A DNA stretch of 64,000 nucleotides, from the NCBI RefSeq assembly GCF_900458435.1, contig NZ_UHCT01000001.1:1612001-1676000 (forward strand). The letters are read 5' to 3'. Each line of letters begins with the position of its first letter. The first letter of the stretch is position 1. The DNA comes from Staphylococcus carnosus (GTDB taxonomy: Bacteria > Bacillota > Bacilli > Staphylococcales > Staphylococcaceae). Positions 26,923-38,156 of the stretch are shown one piece after another. Below the pieces are notes generated by a model, which was not told the DNA's origin, ran no database searches, and was given only the letters and a program-made list of their open reading frames with translations. Position numbers and translations under genes: made by a program.

Positions 26923-28202
26923 TCTGCTTCATCCTCCTTCGTCAATACATAAACCGTATCTAGGATGGCACGTTGCGTTAAATTAATAATATCTTCTTTA
27001 GTTACTTCATGAATCTTTTGACCATAATTACCATTTGTTAAATCTTCAGGTAATAAAATTTGATTATGTGCAATTTCGACCATACTTTTTGGACGATCTT
27101 GTGATTCATTACGTTGAGATATTAAGATTTTTTTAGCAAGTTCCAATTTTTCTTCTGTAAATTCTCCATTTTGGAATTTTTTAAATTCATCAATGATTGT
27201 TTCTTTTGCTAATTCATATTTTTCAACAGCGACACCGCTAAGAACGAACATATAACCATTCTTTCCATCTATTTGCGAATGGATAGAGTAAGTTAAGCTT
27301 TGTTTTTCACGCACTTCATTAAATAGTACAGAAGATGGGTCTCCGCCAAACATAGTGTTAAAAACAACAAACGTATAATAATCAGGGCGGCCATAATATG
27401 TAGGGAATCTAAATCCAATGTTTAATTTTGCTTGGTCTAAATCATCATATTCAATAATTGTTTGTGGTAATTCATTCTCAGAATGTTGGGCTTGAATTAC
27501 ATGAGAAACTTGTGTAAGCGGTTGAATATTGAACATATTCTTTATTTTTTCAGTGACAATATTTGTATCAACATTCCCAACTACATAAACTGCACAGTCA
27601 TCATTTTCAAGCATGGATTGATATGTATGATATAACGATTCAGGCGTTACTTTCGGTATGTTTTCGCTTAATCCTGATGCTAAATAACTGTATGGTTGAT
27701 TACCAAACATATTCTCCATTAATTTTAAGAATGCCAGTTGTGATTTATTATCATTGACCGCTTCCAATTTTTTCTTCAATAATGTTTTTTCTTGTTGAAC
27801 AAATGTTTCATTAAACTTGCCATCCTCAACAATCGGATTATAAATAATCTCTTTCAACAACGCTAGTCCTTCATCAAATAACGGGTCTTTATGTTTAAGA
27901 TATCTCTCATTTACAAGTTCTAATGTAAGTGTAATAACATGCTTGTCTTTAAATTTTGTTACGAAACTATTTACATAAGCACCATATAGTTCAGATAACT
28001 TACGATTAAATGCTTTATCTGTCGGCCACTTTTTAGTCGCTCTTACTAAAAGCTTACTTAATAAAGAGCGTGACGTCATAGTCTCTTCATCTAAAGGCGC
28101 CATAAATTTAAATGTCACCAAAGTGGTTTTAAACTTATCTGTCGGCATAACTTTGATTCGTGGTTCTTTTTTAGATTCTAATTGTTTGTTCAAACTTTCC
28201 AC
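26919..28202 (-). CDS. M16 peptidase-like subunit without zinc motif (YmfF)
   Basis: 427 residues with the M16 fold throughout (FMAPLDEETMTSRSLLSKLL; GFRFPTYYGRPDYYTFVVFNTMFGGDPSSVLFNEVREKQSL in pieces) but no HxxEH: the corresponding region reads LLSKLLVRATKKWPT. It should be the non-catalytic partner of the downstream subunit and contributes to the substrate chamber. Preceded by GAGGTGGAAAG and ATG. Lies 5 bases after the GntR-type regulator gene. Confidence 0.88.
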   Translation of the reverse strand: MESLNKQLESKKEPRIKVMPTDKFKTTLVTFKFMAPLDEETMTSRSLLSKLLVRATKKWPTDKAFNRKLSELYGAYVNSFVTKFKDKHVITLTLELVNERYLKHKDPLFDEGLALLKEIIYNPIVEDGKFNETFVQQEKTLLKKKLEAVNDNKSQLAFLKLMENMFGNQPYSYLASGLSENIPKVTPESLYHTYQSMLENDDCAVYVVGNVDTNIVTEKIKNMFNIQPLTQVSHVIQAQHSENELPQTIIEYDDLDQAKLNIGFRFPTYYGRPDYYTFVVFNTMFGGDPSSVLFNEVREKQSLTYSIHSQIDGKNGYMFVLSGVAVEKYELAKETIIDEFKKFQNGEFTEEKLELAKKILISQRNESQDRPKSMVEIAHNQILLPEDLTNGNYGQKIHEVTKEDIINLTQRAILDTVYVLTKEDEAE

Positions 28203-28207
28203 CTCTT

Positions 28208-28930
28208 TTATTCGGGTTCTGTTTCTCGAACTGTTTTGAATTTAACGACTTCACTCTTGAAGTAATTAAATGAAAACAGAATCGGACGATGATCAGCATC
28301 ATAATGAATTTGTTTTAATAACATTAATGCTTCATTAGGTGCAGCTTCTAAAGCTTCAGATACTCTCGGCTCATAACTGACAGATTCAATTTCAGTTTCT
28401 GAGTAAGCAATCGTAATATCAGCATTTTCTTTAATGGCAGTCAGAATGGATTCATCATGTGCTTGAAAAGCTGCACATGTTAAATAATCAGTTGCCACTT
28501 TATCTAAACAATAAACGACCGGACGACCATTCGCTGTACGAATACGTTCAATTAATGTGACAAACTCGCCTTCTTTTAAATTCAGAGCTTTACGATCAAA
28601 TCTTGTAGAAGGCTGCTGATCTAAATTCATAAAAATAGTTCCAGCTTGGTAGCCCTCTTTTTCAATCATTTTGCCAATGCTAAGCAATTTATCCAAAGGA
28701 TAAAAGAAAGGCTGTGATTCTTTAACAGTTGCTTGTGCTTCAAAACTTTGTGTCAATACTTGTTCTGTAATCAATTCATCAATTGCATCGTACACATCAT
28801 CTGTTTTAGCATTTACCTCTCGTGCAATGAATAATGTACTAGGAACCGGGTCGCCCGGTTGCAAAGTACCATCGTCAATAGCGTTTAAGATCCATTCTTT
28901 GATTCTGTATATAGAGTTTGTATTTGTCAT
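28208..28930 (-). CDS. GntR-family regulator (YmfC type)
   Basis: 240 residues: N-terminal GntR winged helix (SIYRIKEWILNAIDDGTLQPGDPVPSTLFIAREVNAKTDDVYDAID, in two stretches) and a C-terminal UTRA ligand domain (from about 90; LNLKEGEFVTLIERIRTANGRPVVY). First of a run that includes the M16 pair and the SDR gene, and just two bases after ftsK. HutC-type ligands vary widely; I cannot say which one this senses. Confidence 0.88.
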   Translation of the reverse strand: MTNTNSIYRIKEWILNAIDDGTLQPGDPVPSTLFIAREVNAKTDDVYDAIDELITEQVLTQSFEAQATVKESQPFFYPLDKLLSIGKMIEKEGYQAGTIFMNLDQQPSTRFDRKALNLKEGEFVTLIERIRTANGRPVVYCLDKVATDYLTCAAFQAHDESILTAIKENADITIAYSETEIESVSYEPRVSEALEAAPNEALMLLKQIHYDADHRPILFSFNYFKSEVVKFKTVRETEPE

Positions 28931-28932
28931 CT

Positions 28933-31332
28933 TTACACCTCACCATTATCTAAATCTACTAATACTTGTCTAGGTTTGCTTCCTCTTTGCGGACCGATTA
29001 CATTGTTGTTTTCTAAATCATCCATTAATCGTGATGCTCTGTTATAGCCAATTCTAAATTGTCTTTGCAATAAAGATGTACTTGCTTTTTGTTTTTCAAT
29101 TACAAACATATAAGCTTCTTCATATAAAGGATCTTCGCTTTGAGCATCAGCTTTATCAGTTGGCGCATCAGGTTCCATCTCTTTTACGTAATTAGCTTTT
29201 TGCTGCTCAACTACGTAATTCACGATATTTTGTACTTCTTCGTCACTTAAGAAAGCGCCTTGAATTCGCGTTTGTATTGAACCACCATTACCGAAATACA
29301 GCATATCTCCTTTACCTAAGAGTTTTTCAGCACCGCCTCTATCAATAATTGTTCTAGAGTCAGTTTGTGAACTTACTGCAAAAGCAATTCTTGATGGAAT
29401 ATTATTTTTAATCAATCCAGTAATAACATCTACTGACGGACGTTGTGTGGCGATGATTAAATGAATACCTGCTGCACGCGCCATTTGTGTAATACGTTGA
29501 ATCGCATTTTCTACATCTTTCCCGGCTACCATCATTAAGTCTGCTAACTCATCTACGATAACGACAATATATGGAAGTTCAGATTGTTTTTCTTCTAATT
29601 CTTCATTTTGTCGTTTCAAGTATTTATTGTAGCCTTCAATATTTCTTGTTCCAGTGTGTTGGAATAAATCATAACGACGTTCCATCTCAGCCACAATTTT
29701 TTCTAAAGCTTGAGAAGCTTTATGCGGATTAGTAACCACTGGAATTAATAAATGTGGAATACCGTTATATACATTTAATTCTACCATTTTAGGGTCAATT
29801 AGCATTAATTTAACCTCATGAGGCTTCGCATTTAATAAAATACTCGCAATAATACCATTGATACAAACGGATTTACCACTGCCTGTTGAACCTGCCACAA
29901 GTAAATGCGGCATTTTATTTAATTCAACACTTATTGGGTCGCCTGATATATCTCTACCCAAACCTACCTCTAATTTATTCTTAGAAGGGAATTTTTCTTC
30001 TAATACTTCTTTTAATGATACTAATGAGATTTTATCATTCGGTACTTCAATACCTACAGCTGAGCGTCCTGGTATTGGTGCTTCAATACGAACATCTTTT
30101 GCAGCAAGTGCTAGCGCAATATCATTATGCAAGTTAACAATTTTGCTGACTTTCACGCCTTGGGCAGGTTGAACTTCATATTGTGTAACAGCTGGTCCTA
30201 TTTTAATTTGTGTCACTTTCGCATCAACATTGAAGTTTTTCAAAGTTGTTTCTAATAAACGGCCTTTCTTTTGTACTTCCGCTCTAGAAGTCGTTTTTTG
30301 TTTAGCTGGTGTATTTAAAAGTGTTAATGGCGGTAATTTATACGCAGCATTTTCTACTTCTCCTGCATCTGAAATAGAACCCATATCTTCTTTAGATGTT
30401 TCTTCAGGTACATCCTCAACTAATTGTCGTTTTGGTCGTTTGCGCGGTGATTCAGTCATCACATTTTGTGAAGCTTCTTCTTGATCATTTCCTTGTTGTT
30501 TCAATTGTTTTTCTTTGTCATTATGCCCATAAATTGGGATAGCACTATCTGCTTTTTCTGATTCAGGAATTGGAATTTCAGTGAAATCACTGACATCCTT
30601 AACTTCTTCTTGCTGTGCTTTTGCAGCTTCTCGCTCTTGTCTTTCAAGTTCTTTTTCTTCTTTTCGTCTTCGTTTCTCTTCTGCACGTTCTGCTTGGCGC
30701 TCTTTACGCTCTTTTCTATGTATCGCTGCAGATTGGCTTCCAGTTTTTAATTTTTCTAAGAAAACTTTGGCTACATCACGATGGCGTTGTTTATTTAAGA
30801 GAATAATACTGGAAATAAATAAAATAATTGTAAAGACAACTACACCAACAATAGATACAAGCGGGATAGATAAGTGAACTAAATAATAACCAATCACCCC
30901 ACCACCGAAGTTTGGAAAATGTGTTTTATCATATTGGCGATACACATATGATAAAACAGGTTCTCTATCACCTGCAGCACCTTTAGTAAATACTAAGTAT
31001 AACTGCGCCGCAAATAATAATGCGAATTGCAATACAATTGATCCAGTTAATCGGCGTGTCTTTGGTAATTTACCGTTATACGCAAGAAATCCTGATGCTA
31101 ATATCACCAGAATATAAGTTAAATATCTGCTATATCCAAAAAGGTAATTGAAAAATGAATCAATCACTCTGCCAATAATACCTAATTGGAAGGCACCCAG
31201 AACGACTAAGACTACAGTGATAATCGCCGCAATATAACGCAAAGGCGCTTCATTTTGTTGCTTTTTAGAAGATTTCTTCTTAGCAGTTGTCTTTTTCTTC
31301 GTGCTTGTCGTTCTCTTTTTTCTTTGTGCCAA
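28933..31332 (-). CDS. ftsK: DNA translocase FtsK/SpoIIIE
   Basis: Septal motor that pumps chromosome ends away from the closing septum. I start it at TTG 31332: AGAAGG lies 7 bases upstream, and it gives (M)[15 protein letters not shown], as in staphylococcal SpoIIIE; a GTG three codons earlier is too close to the ribosome site. About 799 residues: Lys-rich N-terminus, four membrane spans (about 30-180), a charged coiled linker with strings of [16 protein letters not shown] (about 210-250), then the motor with Walker [12 protein letters not shown] and Walker [13 protein letters not shown], and the C-terminal gamma domain ([22 protein letters not shown]) that reads polarity sequences. XerC, an interacting recombinase, is encoded at the right edge. 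Confidence 0.95.
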   Translation of the reverse strand: MAQRKKRTTSTKKKTTAKKKSSKKQQNEAPLRYIAAIITVVLVVLGAFQLGIIGRVIDSFFNYLFGYSRYLTYILVILASGFLAYNGKLPKTRRLTGSIVLQFALLFAAQLYLVFTKGAAGDREPVLSYVYRQYDKTHFPNFGGGVIGYYLVHLSIPLVSIVGVVVFTIILFISSIILLNKQRHRDVAKVFLEKLKTGSQSAAIHRKERKERQAERAEEKRRRKEEKELERQEREAAKAQQEEVKDVSDFTEIPIPESEKADSAIPIYGHNDKEKQLKQQGNDQEEASQNVMTESPRKRPKRQLVEDVPEETSKEDMGSISDAGEVENAAYKLPPLTLLNTPAKQKTTSRAEVQKKGRLLETTLKNFNVDAKVTQIKIGPAVTQYEVQPAQGVKVSKIVNLHNDIALALAAKDVRIEAPIPGRSAVGIEVPNDKISLVSLKEVLEEKFPSKNKLEVGLGRDISGDPISVELNKMPHLLVAGSTGSGKSVCINGIIASILLNAKPHEVKLMLIDPKMVELNVYNGIPHLLIPVVTNPHKASQALEKIVAEMERRYDLFQHTGTRNIEGYNKYLKRQNEELEEKQSELPYIVVIVDELADLMMVAGKDVENAIQRITQMARAAGIHLIIATQRPSVDVITGLIKNNIPSRIAFAVSSQTDSRTIIDRGGAEKLLGKGDMLYFGNGGSIQTRIQGAFLSDEEVQNIVNYVVEQQKANYVKEMEPDAPTDKADAQSEDPLYEEAYMFVIEKQKASTSLLQRQFRIGYNRASRLMDDLENNNVIGPQRGSKPRQVLVDLDNGEV

Positions 31333-31520
31333 AACATACACCTTCTTTTCAATATATAATTACGTGTGCTTCTATGTATTTTTAATGAGTAAGACTTTTT
31401 AAAATGTTGTTATAGTCTTGTCATTAAGTATTTTCAATCTATAATACTATCCTTCTATTTTAACATTTATAGCAAAATACGTGCTACTTTCTTAATAATT
31501 AAAATACAATAAATAATATG

Positions 31521-31560
31521 AAATGCTATGGCACCCCTTTTTGAGGACACCATAGCATTT
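31521..31560 (-). terminator. Terminator-like hairpin after rnjB
   Basis: AAATGCTATGG (31521-31531) and CCATAGCATTT (31550-31560) are perfect 11-base complements around an 18-base loop. On the minus strand the U-run is weak (CATATTATTT), so this may be a leaky terminator or a 3'-end protecting stem. Confidence 0.7.
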
Positions 31561-31591
31561 GTGTATCTTTTTATAGATACGATTTATTGAA

Positions 31592-33265
31592 TTAAACTTC
31601 TGAAATGATTGGAATAATCATCGGACGTCTTTTAGTATTCTCAAATAAGAGTTTACTGATTTTATCACGCATGTTCTGTTTAATTTCAGACCATTCGATA
31701 CGACGTTCTTGCAAACCTTGTTCTACGATTTCACGAACTTTTTCTTCCGCTTCTTTCAACAATTCTTCACTTTCACGTACATATACAAATCCACGTGATT
31801 GAATTTCAGGACCTGCTGCGATTCTTCTGTTTTTCGGATCAAGTGTAACAACTGCAATGAAGATACCATCTTCTGCAAGTAAATGACGGTCTCGTAAAAC
31901 GATGTTTCCTACATCGCCTACACCAATACCATCGATTAACACATTTCCTGATTCTACTTTTTCATTTAAGACCATATCTTCGCCATCATAGTTCAACACA
32001 TCGCCTTTTTCAGCTAAAAAGATTTTCTCAGGTGCAACACCTGCTTCAGCTGCTAATTTAGCATGTGCAATTTGCATTTTGAACTCGCCTTGGACGGGGA
32101 TAAAGTATTCTGGCTTCATGATGTTAATCATCATTTTGAGTTCTTCCATGCAACCATGGCTTGAAGCATGTATTTTTTTGCTGTTCGGAATAATATCTGC
32201 ACCAGCACGTGCTAACTCGTTTAATGTATCACCAATGATAACTTCCATGTTTGCTGAAGCTGTCATTGCTAAAAAGACAGAGTCGCCTGGTTCAATATTC
32301 ATTATTTTGTGTTTTTGTCTTGCCATTTGGTTTAATGCTTCTACAGGTTCACCTTGCATACCTGTCGCAATAATGACAACTTCATTCTTAGGATAATTTT
32401 CAACTTCGTTAATCGGAATCAATAAATCTTTTGGAATATCAAAATATCCCATTTTTCGAGCAATATTAAATGATGATTCTAAAGAACGTCCTAAGAAGGA
32501 TACTTTACGGTTTAATTTACGTGCAATATTCAATACTTGTTGAATGCGAATAAAATTTGAAGCATAACAAGAAACGATAAGTCTGCCGTTCACTTTTGTA
32601 AATGCATCTAACATATGAGATTCAATCACATTTTCTGGTGTGTTGTAACCCGGTTTCTCTGCTTCAGTTGAATCACTGATTAAAGCAAATACACCTTCTT
32701 CACCAATTTCTGTCATTTTTTTCAAATCCGGTGCATAGTTGCCATGCAAGCTTTGATCAAATTTAAATTCACCTGTATAAACAATTGCACCATATGAAGT
32801 ATGGATTGTTACACCTAAGCTGTCTGGAATACTGTGTGTTGTATTGAAGAAAGATACGTTTACATTTTTGAAACGCATGACTGATTCATCATTTACAGTG
32901 TAATAACGTACTTTTTTATTGATATTGCGTTCTTTCATATTTTCTTTAACTAACGCAAGCGTTAATTTTGAACCATAAACAGGTGCATCGACTTGTTCTA
33001 AAACATAGCTTACCGCACCAATCGCATGTTCATGTCCATGTGTAAGGAAAATACCTTTTAATTTATCTTTATTTTCAATGACATATTGAATATCTGGAAT
33101 AACAACATCGACACCCAGCATTTCATCTTCTGGGAACATCAATCCTGCATCCAGCATAAACATTTCATCGTCTACTTCGACGATATACATATTTTTCGCA
33201 ATTTCACCCACGCCGCCAAGCGGGATGATGCGAATATCATTATTCTTTTTCTTTACTAAATTCAA
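31592..33265 (-). CDS. rnjB: Ribonuclease J2
   Basis: 557-residue beta-CASP metallo-beta-lactamase RNase, partner of RNase J1 in 5'-end-dependent RNA decay. The metal motif reads [10 protein letters not shown] (H76, H78, E79, H80, A81) instead of the H-x-H-x-D-H of J1: the Asp is His and the following His is Ala. Such changes are typical of J2, which is weakly active and mainly supports J1. Then come the beta-CASP domain ([15 protein letters not shown]) and the C-terminal oligomerisation domain. Encoded between ftsK and pnp. Ribosome site TAGGAGGTAAC before ATG. Confidence 0.93.
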   Translation of the reverse strand: MNLVKKKNNDIRIIPLGGVGEIAKNMYIVEVDDEMFMLDAGLMFPEDEMLGVDVVIPDIQYVIENKDKLKGIFLTHGHEHAIGAVSYVLEQVDAPVYGSKLTLALVKENMKERNINKKVRYYTVNDESVMRFKNVNVSFFNTTHSIPDSLGVTIHTSYGAIVYTGEFKFDQSLHGNYAPDLKKMTEIGEEGVFALISDSTEAEKPGYNTPENVIESHMLDAFTKVNGRLIVSCYASNFIRIQQVLNIARKLNRKVSFLGRSLESSFNIARKMGYFDIPKDLLIPINEVENYPKNEVVIIATGMQGEPVEALNQMARQKHKIMNIEPGDSVFLAMTASANMEVIIGDTLNELARAGADIIPNSKKIHASSHGCMEELKMMINIMKPEYFIPVQGEFKMQIAHAKLAAEAGVAPEKIFLAEKGDVLNYDGEDMVLNEKVESGNVLIDGIGVGDVGNIVLRDRHLLAEDGIFIAVVTLDPKNRRIAAGPEIQSRGFVYVRESEELLKEAEEKVREIVEQGLQERRIEWSEIKQNMRDKISKLLFENTKRRPMIIPIISEV

Positions 33266-33385
33266 AATGTTACCTCCTATTTATAATTCCCCGACCATAT
33301 AAGTATTCATATTACATTATAGGTTAAATCGAACGCATTGTACACTACTTCACACGGGAACTGAAGGCAACTGTTATGTATATAG

Positions 33386-33433
33386 AAAAAACCAGAAATG
33401 TTTTCCTAATTTAAAAGGTAACATTCTGGTTTT
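33386..33433 (-). terminator. Terminator of pnp
   Basis: The arms around AAACCAGA (33389-33396) and TCTGGTTT (33425-33432), extended by ATGTT/AACAT with one bulged base, form a stem of 13 pairs; the minus strand continues into TTTTCTAT. Confidence 0.8.
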
Positions 33434-33439
33434 ACTTTA

Positions 33440-35545
33440 TTAATCTTCTTTATTTAACAACGCACGGTGAGAAGCATTCACTCTGCCTTTGTCATCAATT
33501 TCAGTGACTTTGACTTCAATTGTATCTCCCAATTTCAATACATCTTCAACTTTATTAATACGTTGATTTGCAATTTGAGAAATATGCAATAAAGCATCTT
33601 TACCTGGGAAAAGTTCTACAAAAGTACCATATTTTTCAATACGTCTTACTTTCGCATTGTAAACTTGTCCAACTTCAGCTTCACGTGTAATATCTTCAAT
33701 GATTTCACGTGCACGGTTAATCATATCTTGGTCTACAGCACCGATAAAGATTGTACCGTCTTGCTCGATATCCAATTTAACACCTGTCTCATCAATGATT
33801 TCATTGATTTTCTTACCGCCAGGTCCAATAACATCTCTGATTTTTTCAGGTTTGATTGTCATTGTTTCAACTTTAGGTGCATAAGCACTCAATTCAGGAC
33901 GTGGTTGATCAATTGTTTCAAGCATATGATTCAAGATTGTTAAACGTCCTACACGTGCTTGTTCTAAAGCTTCTTCAATAATTTCGCGTGTTAAACCATC
34001 AATTTTAATATCCATTTGAATGGCTGTGATACCTTTTTCAGTACCTGCTACTTTAAAGTCCATATCTCCTAAAGCATCTTCCATACCTTGGATATCCGTT
34101 AAGATTGTATAGTTGTCATCACGTGTAACAAGTCCCATTGCAATACCAGCTACTGGTGCTTTAATCGGCACACCAGCATCCATTAATGCAAGCGTAGATC
34201 CGCAAATTGATGCTTGAGATGAAGAACCATTAGATTCTAAAACTTCACTTACAATACGCACTGTATATGGGAAGTCTTTAGTATCAGGAATAATATAACG
34301 CAATGCACGTTCACCTAAAGCACCATGTCCGATTTCACGACGCCCTGGTGCACGTACTGGACCTGTTTCGCCTACTGAGAAGTTAGGGAAGTTATAGTGA
34401 TGCATGAAACGTTTTTCTTCTTCTGTTCCTAAACCATCAATCAATTGATATTCACTCATAGCACCTAATGTCAATACAGAAAGAGCTTGTGTTTGACCAC
34501 GTGTAAATAAACCTGAACCGTGGGCACGAGGTAATAGACCTACTTCAGAATCAAGCGGACGGATTTCATCCGGTTTACGACCATCTGGACGAACTTTTTC
34601 ATCTGCGATTTGACGGCGGACTTCCTCTTTCACTAAATCATTTAAGATTGAGTTAACTTCTGCGATTACTTCATCATTGTCTGGATTTTCTTCATCTTCA
34701 AATTCAGCAACAACTTCATCACGGATTGCATCAATATTTTCTTCGCGTTCTTTTTTATCGAATGTTTGGATTGCATCTTTCAATCCTTTTTCTTCAGTTA
34801 AAGCAGTCACTTTCTCTTCTACTTCAGCATTGCGTTCTTTAGGAATGAATTCAGTTTTTTCAGGTTGAAGATAATCAATGATTTCTTGTTGGAAATCAAC
34901 TAATCGTTTGATTTCTTCATGACCGAAAAAGATAGCGTCTAGCATTTCTTTTTCAGTGATTTCACTTGCGCCTGCTTCAACCATGTTTACAGCATCTCTG
35001 TGACCTGCAACTTCTAAATCTAAACGAGAAACTTCTTTTTGTTCTACTGTAGGGTTAATGACATATTCTCCATCAATATATCCAACGTTAACACCTGCAA
35101 TTGGGCCTTGGAATGGAATATCAGAAACACTCAATGCCATAGATGAGCCAATCATTGCTGCCATTTCAGGTGAGCAATCAGGGTCTGCACTCAATACCAT
35201 ATTAATAATTTGAACGTCATGTCTATAACCTTTAGGGAATAGAGGACGAATTGGTCTGTCGATTAAACGTGCAGTTAATGTTGCTTCATCAGCTGGACGA
35301 CCCTCGCGTTTTTTAAAGCCTCCAGGAATTTTACCTGCAGCATACATTTTTTCTTCATAGTTCACCATTAATGGGAAGAAATCGCCGTCACGCGGTTCTT
35401 TTGATGCAGTCGCTGTAGATAACACAACTGTGTCACCATAACGTACGAGTACCGCACCATTTGCTTGTTTCGCCATCTGTCCTGTTTCTATCGACAATGG
35501 TCGGTTGGCCCATTCAGTCTTAAACACTTTCTTTTCTTGAGACAT
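33440..35545 (-). CDS. pnp: Polyribonucleotide nucleotidyltransferase (PNPase)
   Basis: 3'-to-5' phosphorolytic exoribonuclease, trimeric, part of the degradosome-like network with RNase Y and RNase J. I start it at ATG 35545, with AAAGGAGATTCC upstream, giving 701 residues from [20 protein letters not shown]; a 17-residue longer frame is unsupported. Two RNase PH domains flank a helical domain ([24 protein letters not shown] begins the second), then KH ([16 protein letters not shown] near 560) and S1 ([32 protein letters not shown]). Lies downstream of rpsO, the classic rpsO-pnp pair, with a terminator between them that may be leaky. Confidence 0.97.
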   Translation of the reverse strand: MSQEKKVFKTEWANRPLSIETGQMAKQANGAVLVRYGDTVVLSTATASKEPRDGDFFPLMVNYEEKMYAAGKIPGGFKKREGRPADEATLTARLIDRPIRPLFPKGYRHDVQIINMVLSADPDCSPEMAAMIGSSMALSVSDIPFQGPIAGVNVGYIDGEYVINPTVEQKEVSRLDLEVAGHRDAVNMVEAGASEITEKEMLDAIFFGHEEIKRLVDFQQEIIDYLQPEKTEFIPKERNAEVEEKVTALTEEKGLKDAIQTFDKKEREENIDAIRDEVVAEFEDEENPDNDEVIAEVNSILNDLVKEEVRRQIADEKVRPDGRKPDEIRPLDSEVGLLPRAHGSGLFTRGQTQALSVLTLGAMSEYQLIDGLGTEEEKRFMHHYNFPNFSVGETGPVRAPGRREIGHGALGERALRYIIPDTKDFPYTVRIVSEVLESNGSSSQASICGSTLALMDAGVPIKAPVAGIAMGLVTRDDNYTILTDIQGMEDALGDMDFKVAGTEKGITAIQMDIKIDGLTREIIEEALEQARVGRLTILNHMLETIDQPRPELSAYAPKVETMTIKPEKIRDVIGPGGKKINEIIDETGVKLDIEQDGTIFIGAVDQDMINRAREIIEDITREAEVGQVYNAKVRRIEKYGTFVELFPGKDALLHISQIANQRINKVEDVLKLGDTIEVKVTEIDDKGRVNASHRALLNKED

Positions 35546-35641
35546 TAGGAATCTCCTTTCTATTACTACCTCTTTTACATTTAATACTTCTATCATATCA
35601 TTTACTAGCTTAAAATTATATTCCAGTTTTTATCTGCCCTA

Positions 35642-35676
35642 TAAAAAAAGGAAAGAAACCAACGATGGTTCTTTCC
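35642..35676 (-). terminator. Terminator between rpsO and pnp
   Basis: GGAAAGAAACCA (35650-35661) pairs with TGGTTCTTTCC (35666-35676) with one bulged A; the minus strand ends in TTTTTTTA. Confidence 0.88.
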
Positions 35677-35709
35677 TCTAAATGGTATCAGTTTAATTAC
35701 TTCAAAAGA

Positions 35710-35979
35710 TTAACGACGGATACCTAATGATTTGATTAATTCACGGTAACGTTGAATATCTTTTTTACGTAAGTAGTTTAACAAATGTCTACGACGACCT
35801 ACCATTTTTAATAAGCCACGACGTGAATGGTGGTCTTTTTTGTGTGTACGTAAGTGTTCGTTTAACGCATTGATTTCAGCAGTTAATACAGCGATTTGTA
35901 CTTCTGGTGAACCAGTATCAGTTTCGTGCACACGGTATTCTTTAATGATTTCGTCTTTACGTTCTTGTGAAATTGCCAT
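35710..35979 (-). CDS. rpsO: 30S ribosomal protein S15
   Basis: 89-residue primary 16S-binding protein. I start it at ATG 35979 ([20 protein letters not shown]), with AGGAGGAAATTGACT upstream; a TTG two codons earlier overlaps the ribosome site. Helical S15 fold with [14 protein letters not shown] loop, [33 protein letters not shown] as the rRNA-binding face. Preceded by a structured leader, and followed by a terminator. Confidence 0.98.
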   Translation of the reverse strand: MAISQERKDEIIKEYRVHETDTGSPEVQIAVLTAEINALNEHLRTHKKDHHSRRGLLKMVGRRRHLLNYLRKKDIQRYRELIKSLGIRR

Positions 35980-35994
35980 AGTCAATTTCCTCCT

Positions 35995-36100
35995 TTAATT
36001 TTATATAGTCTCCTCAGTCTGAGTGAGGCGTCGGAGTCTCGACCTACCAAGATAGAGGACTGTTTATTTTCAATCTGACTGCAAAACATGCAATCATTCC
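35995..36100 (-). ncRNA. Candidate structured 5' leader of rpsO
   Basis: The minus-strand RNA between ribF and rpsO can form several small helices: CCTCA-CTCAGAC-TGAGG (near 36007-36029), GTCG-AGACTC-CGAC (near 36030-36045), and CAGTC pairing with GACTG across the region. Repressive S15 leaders occur upstream of rpsO in several bacterial groups. I cannot match a specific published structure, so this is a candidate only. Confidence 0.45.
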
Positions 36101-36103
36101 GAC

Positions 36104-37078
36104 CTAAATATTATATGATACTTCATCACCGAAATCAACAGATAATAAATATTTTGCTTGTTCTTTATCTTTGTTCATTTGTTCGACAAGCGGATCGATA
36201 CCATCAAATTTAATTTCAGGGCGTAAATAATGATGCCAGAAAACAACAACACGTTCTCCATAAATATCTTCATCAAAATCAAAAATATTCACTTCAATAA
36301 CTACATGAGATTTTTTTGGATCATGGAATGTCGGTTTCACACCTACATTACAAACACCGCGGTAAATACGTTGTTCTGCACCAATCGCTAAGCTGACAGC
36401 ATAAACGCCTTTTTTCGGAAGTACGTAATCATCACTCGGTTCAATATTTGCTGTAGGGAATCCGATGGTGCGACCACGTTTCTCTCCTTGAACAACGGTA
36501 CCTTTAATACGATAGCGATACCCTAATTCTTCATTAGCTTTTTTCAAATTACCTTCTTTTAATGCACGACGAATTTCAGTTGTTGAAATTTTTTCTGAAT
36601 ACATTTCCTGTTTGCTTACCACTGTCGTATTAAAATGTTCTTTCAACTCTTTTAACACTGACATATTGCCTTTCCCATGTTTTCCAAACGTAAAATCAAA
36701 GCCTGCAATCACTTCTTTAACATGATTCTCTACAAGATATTGTTCTACAAACTCTTCAATCGAACAATCTGCAAATTTAGAAGTAAAGTTCACAATGATA
36801 ACATAATCAATATCATAGGCTTCAAGAATCTCTATTTTATCTGATAAAGGTGTCAGATAATCTGTTCTTTTTTGTTTTGGATTCAATACCACTGATGGAT
36901 GAGGATCAAATGTCATCACTGCTTTTTTCAAGTTTTTCTTTTCAGCGATTTCATTCAGCGCATGAAAAACTTGCGCATGTCCTTTATGCAATCCATCAAA
37001 GAAGCCTAATGCCATCGCAACGTCTTCTTTAATATATTGCTCTGGTTGAATTGGATGTGTAATTTCTATCACTTTCAT
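36104..37078 (-). CDS. ribF: Bifunctional riboflavin kinase/FAD synthetase
   Basis: Converts riboflavin to FMN and FMN to FAD. 324 residues. The N-terminal nucleotidyltransferase has ALGFFDGLHKGHAQV near 23-37 (G-x-F-D-G-x-H-x-G-H type) and the STTEIRRAL motif near 165; the C-terminal kinase has KRGRTIGFPTANIEP (PTAN motif, near 200) and the conserved Glu in KSHVVIEVNIFDFDEDIYG. It sits 15 bases after truB in the rbfA-truB-ribF transcript. No riboflavin riboswitch is seen, as expected for this gene position. Confidence 0.97.
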   Translation of the reverse strand: MKVIEITHPIQPEQYIKEDVAMALGFFDGLHKGHAQVFHALNEIAEKKNLKKAVMTFDPHPSVVLNPKQKRTDYLTPLSDKIEILEAYDIDYVIIVNFTSKFADCSIEEFVEQYLVENHVKEVIAGFDFTFGKHGKGNMSVLKELKEHFNTTVVSKQEMYSEKISTTEIRRALKEGNLKKANEELGYRYRIKGTVVQGEKRGRTIGFPTANIEPSDDYVLPKKGVYAVSLAIGAEQRIYRGVCNVGVKPTFHDPKKSHVVIEVNIFDFDEDIYGERVVVFWHHYLRPEIKFDGIDPLVEQMNKDKEQAKYLLSVDFGDEVSYNI

Positions 37079-37093
37079 AAGTGTGCCTCTCCT

Positions 37094-38008
37094 TTAATTA
37101 AAAACTTTCTTCGGCTTGATTTCATTTGGTTTTTCAGAATGCGGTATATAAAGTGCTAATGCTTTTTCTGTATCACTATCAACTAATACCGTCACACCTT
37201 CAATCGCTTCTGTAAAATCATTTTTATAAAACTTCTGCCCATTTAAAATACGTTTTTTCATCTCTGGATTACTAATACGAATATGAGGTAATCCCTTCAA
37301 TCCATATTCTATAGGAAATAAGTGTTCCTGTAATGATTCTTGCTTAAAAAGATGATCAACCTCATCTAATTTCAAAGTATCTTTAATTTGGAAACCGCCG
37401 CTCTCTATTCGAGTAAGTAAAGACATATGTGCTGGATAATTTAAAACATTTCCAATATCTGTAGCTAGTGTACGAATATAGGTACCTTTGCCACATCGAA
37501 TCAAGATGTTAAAACTGCAAACACCATCGTGGAATTCAGGCTCTGATGTTCGCTCAATTTCATAAATCATCACTTTTCGTTTCGGTCTTTCAACCGTCTC
37601 GTTATTACGTGCATATTCATATAATTTTCGTCCATTTACTTTTACTGATGAATACATAGGCGGAATCTGTTCAATTTCACCTTTAAATGATTGAATTGCT
37701 GCATCTATTTCTTGTGTTGATAATTGATCTGGTTCTACATTACGTCTTTCTAATACTTCACCAGTTTGATCTTCAGTTGTTGTACTGTAACCAATCGTGA
37801 CCTCAGCCTCATAGGCTTTTCCCATATCCATAATATAATCACTTACTTTAGTAGCATTCCCGATACATACAGGTAATACACCATCTACTTCTGGATCCAA
37901 TGTCCCTGTATGGCCTACTTTTTTAGTATGTAAGATTTTACGTAGTTTAAAGACTACATCGTGGCTTGTAAGTCCACGCTCTTTAAAAACAGGTAAAATA
38001 CCCTCCAT
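37094..38008 (-). CDS. truB: tRNA pseudouridine-55 synthase
   Basis: Makes the universal pseudouridine 55 in the tRNA T-arm. I start it at ATG 38008 ([20 protein letters not shown]), 6 bases after GAGGTG; a GTG start three codons upstream would lie within that ribosome site. About 304 residues. Catalytic Asp lies in [19 protein letters not shown] near 35-40, with [19 protein letters not shown] and [16 protein letters not shown] after it. A terminator-like hairpin separates it from rbfA, so it may also have a promoter of its own. Confidence 0.96.
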   Translation of the reverse strand: MEGILPVFKERGLTSHDVVFKLRKILHTKKVGHTGTLDPEVDGVLPVCIGNATKVSDYIMDMGKAYEAEVTIGYSTTTEDQTGEVLERRNVEPDQLSTQEIDAAIQSFKGEIEQIPPMYSSVKVNGRKLYEYARNNETVERPKRKVMIYEIERTSEPEFHDGVCSFNILIRCGKGTYIRTLATDIGNVLNYPAHMSLLTRIESGGFQIKDTLKLDEVDHLFKQESLQEHLFPIEYGLKGLPHIRISNPEMKKRILNGQKFYKNDFTEAIEGVTVLVDSDTEKALALYIPHSEKPNEIKPKKVFN

Positions 38009-38102
38009 TTTTAACACCTCAAATTTAATTCGTACCGTATCTATTTTACATCAGTTTTATCTTAAGAAATAGTAGAAATAAACAAATTTTAATTTTGTAT
38101 AT

Positions 38103-38138
38103 TAAAAAACTGCATCTCTCACTTAGAGAAATGCAGTT
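38103..38138 (-). terminator. Terminator-like hairpin between rbfA and truB
   Basis: AACTGCAT-CTCT (38108-38119) pairs with AGAG-AA-ATGCAGTT (38125-38138); the minus strand then reads TTTTTAAT. Unexpected within an operon, so it probably attenuates transcription into truB-ribF. Confidence 0.8.
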
Positions 38139-38156
38139 AGTAAAATTTATGATTTA

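Noticed and set aside
30501..30686. Alternative-frame ORFs inside ftsK
   Set aside because: They lie wholly within the charged linker of FtsK, whose Lys/Glu/Arg-rich repeats create open frames in other readings; no ribosome site.
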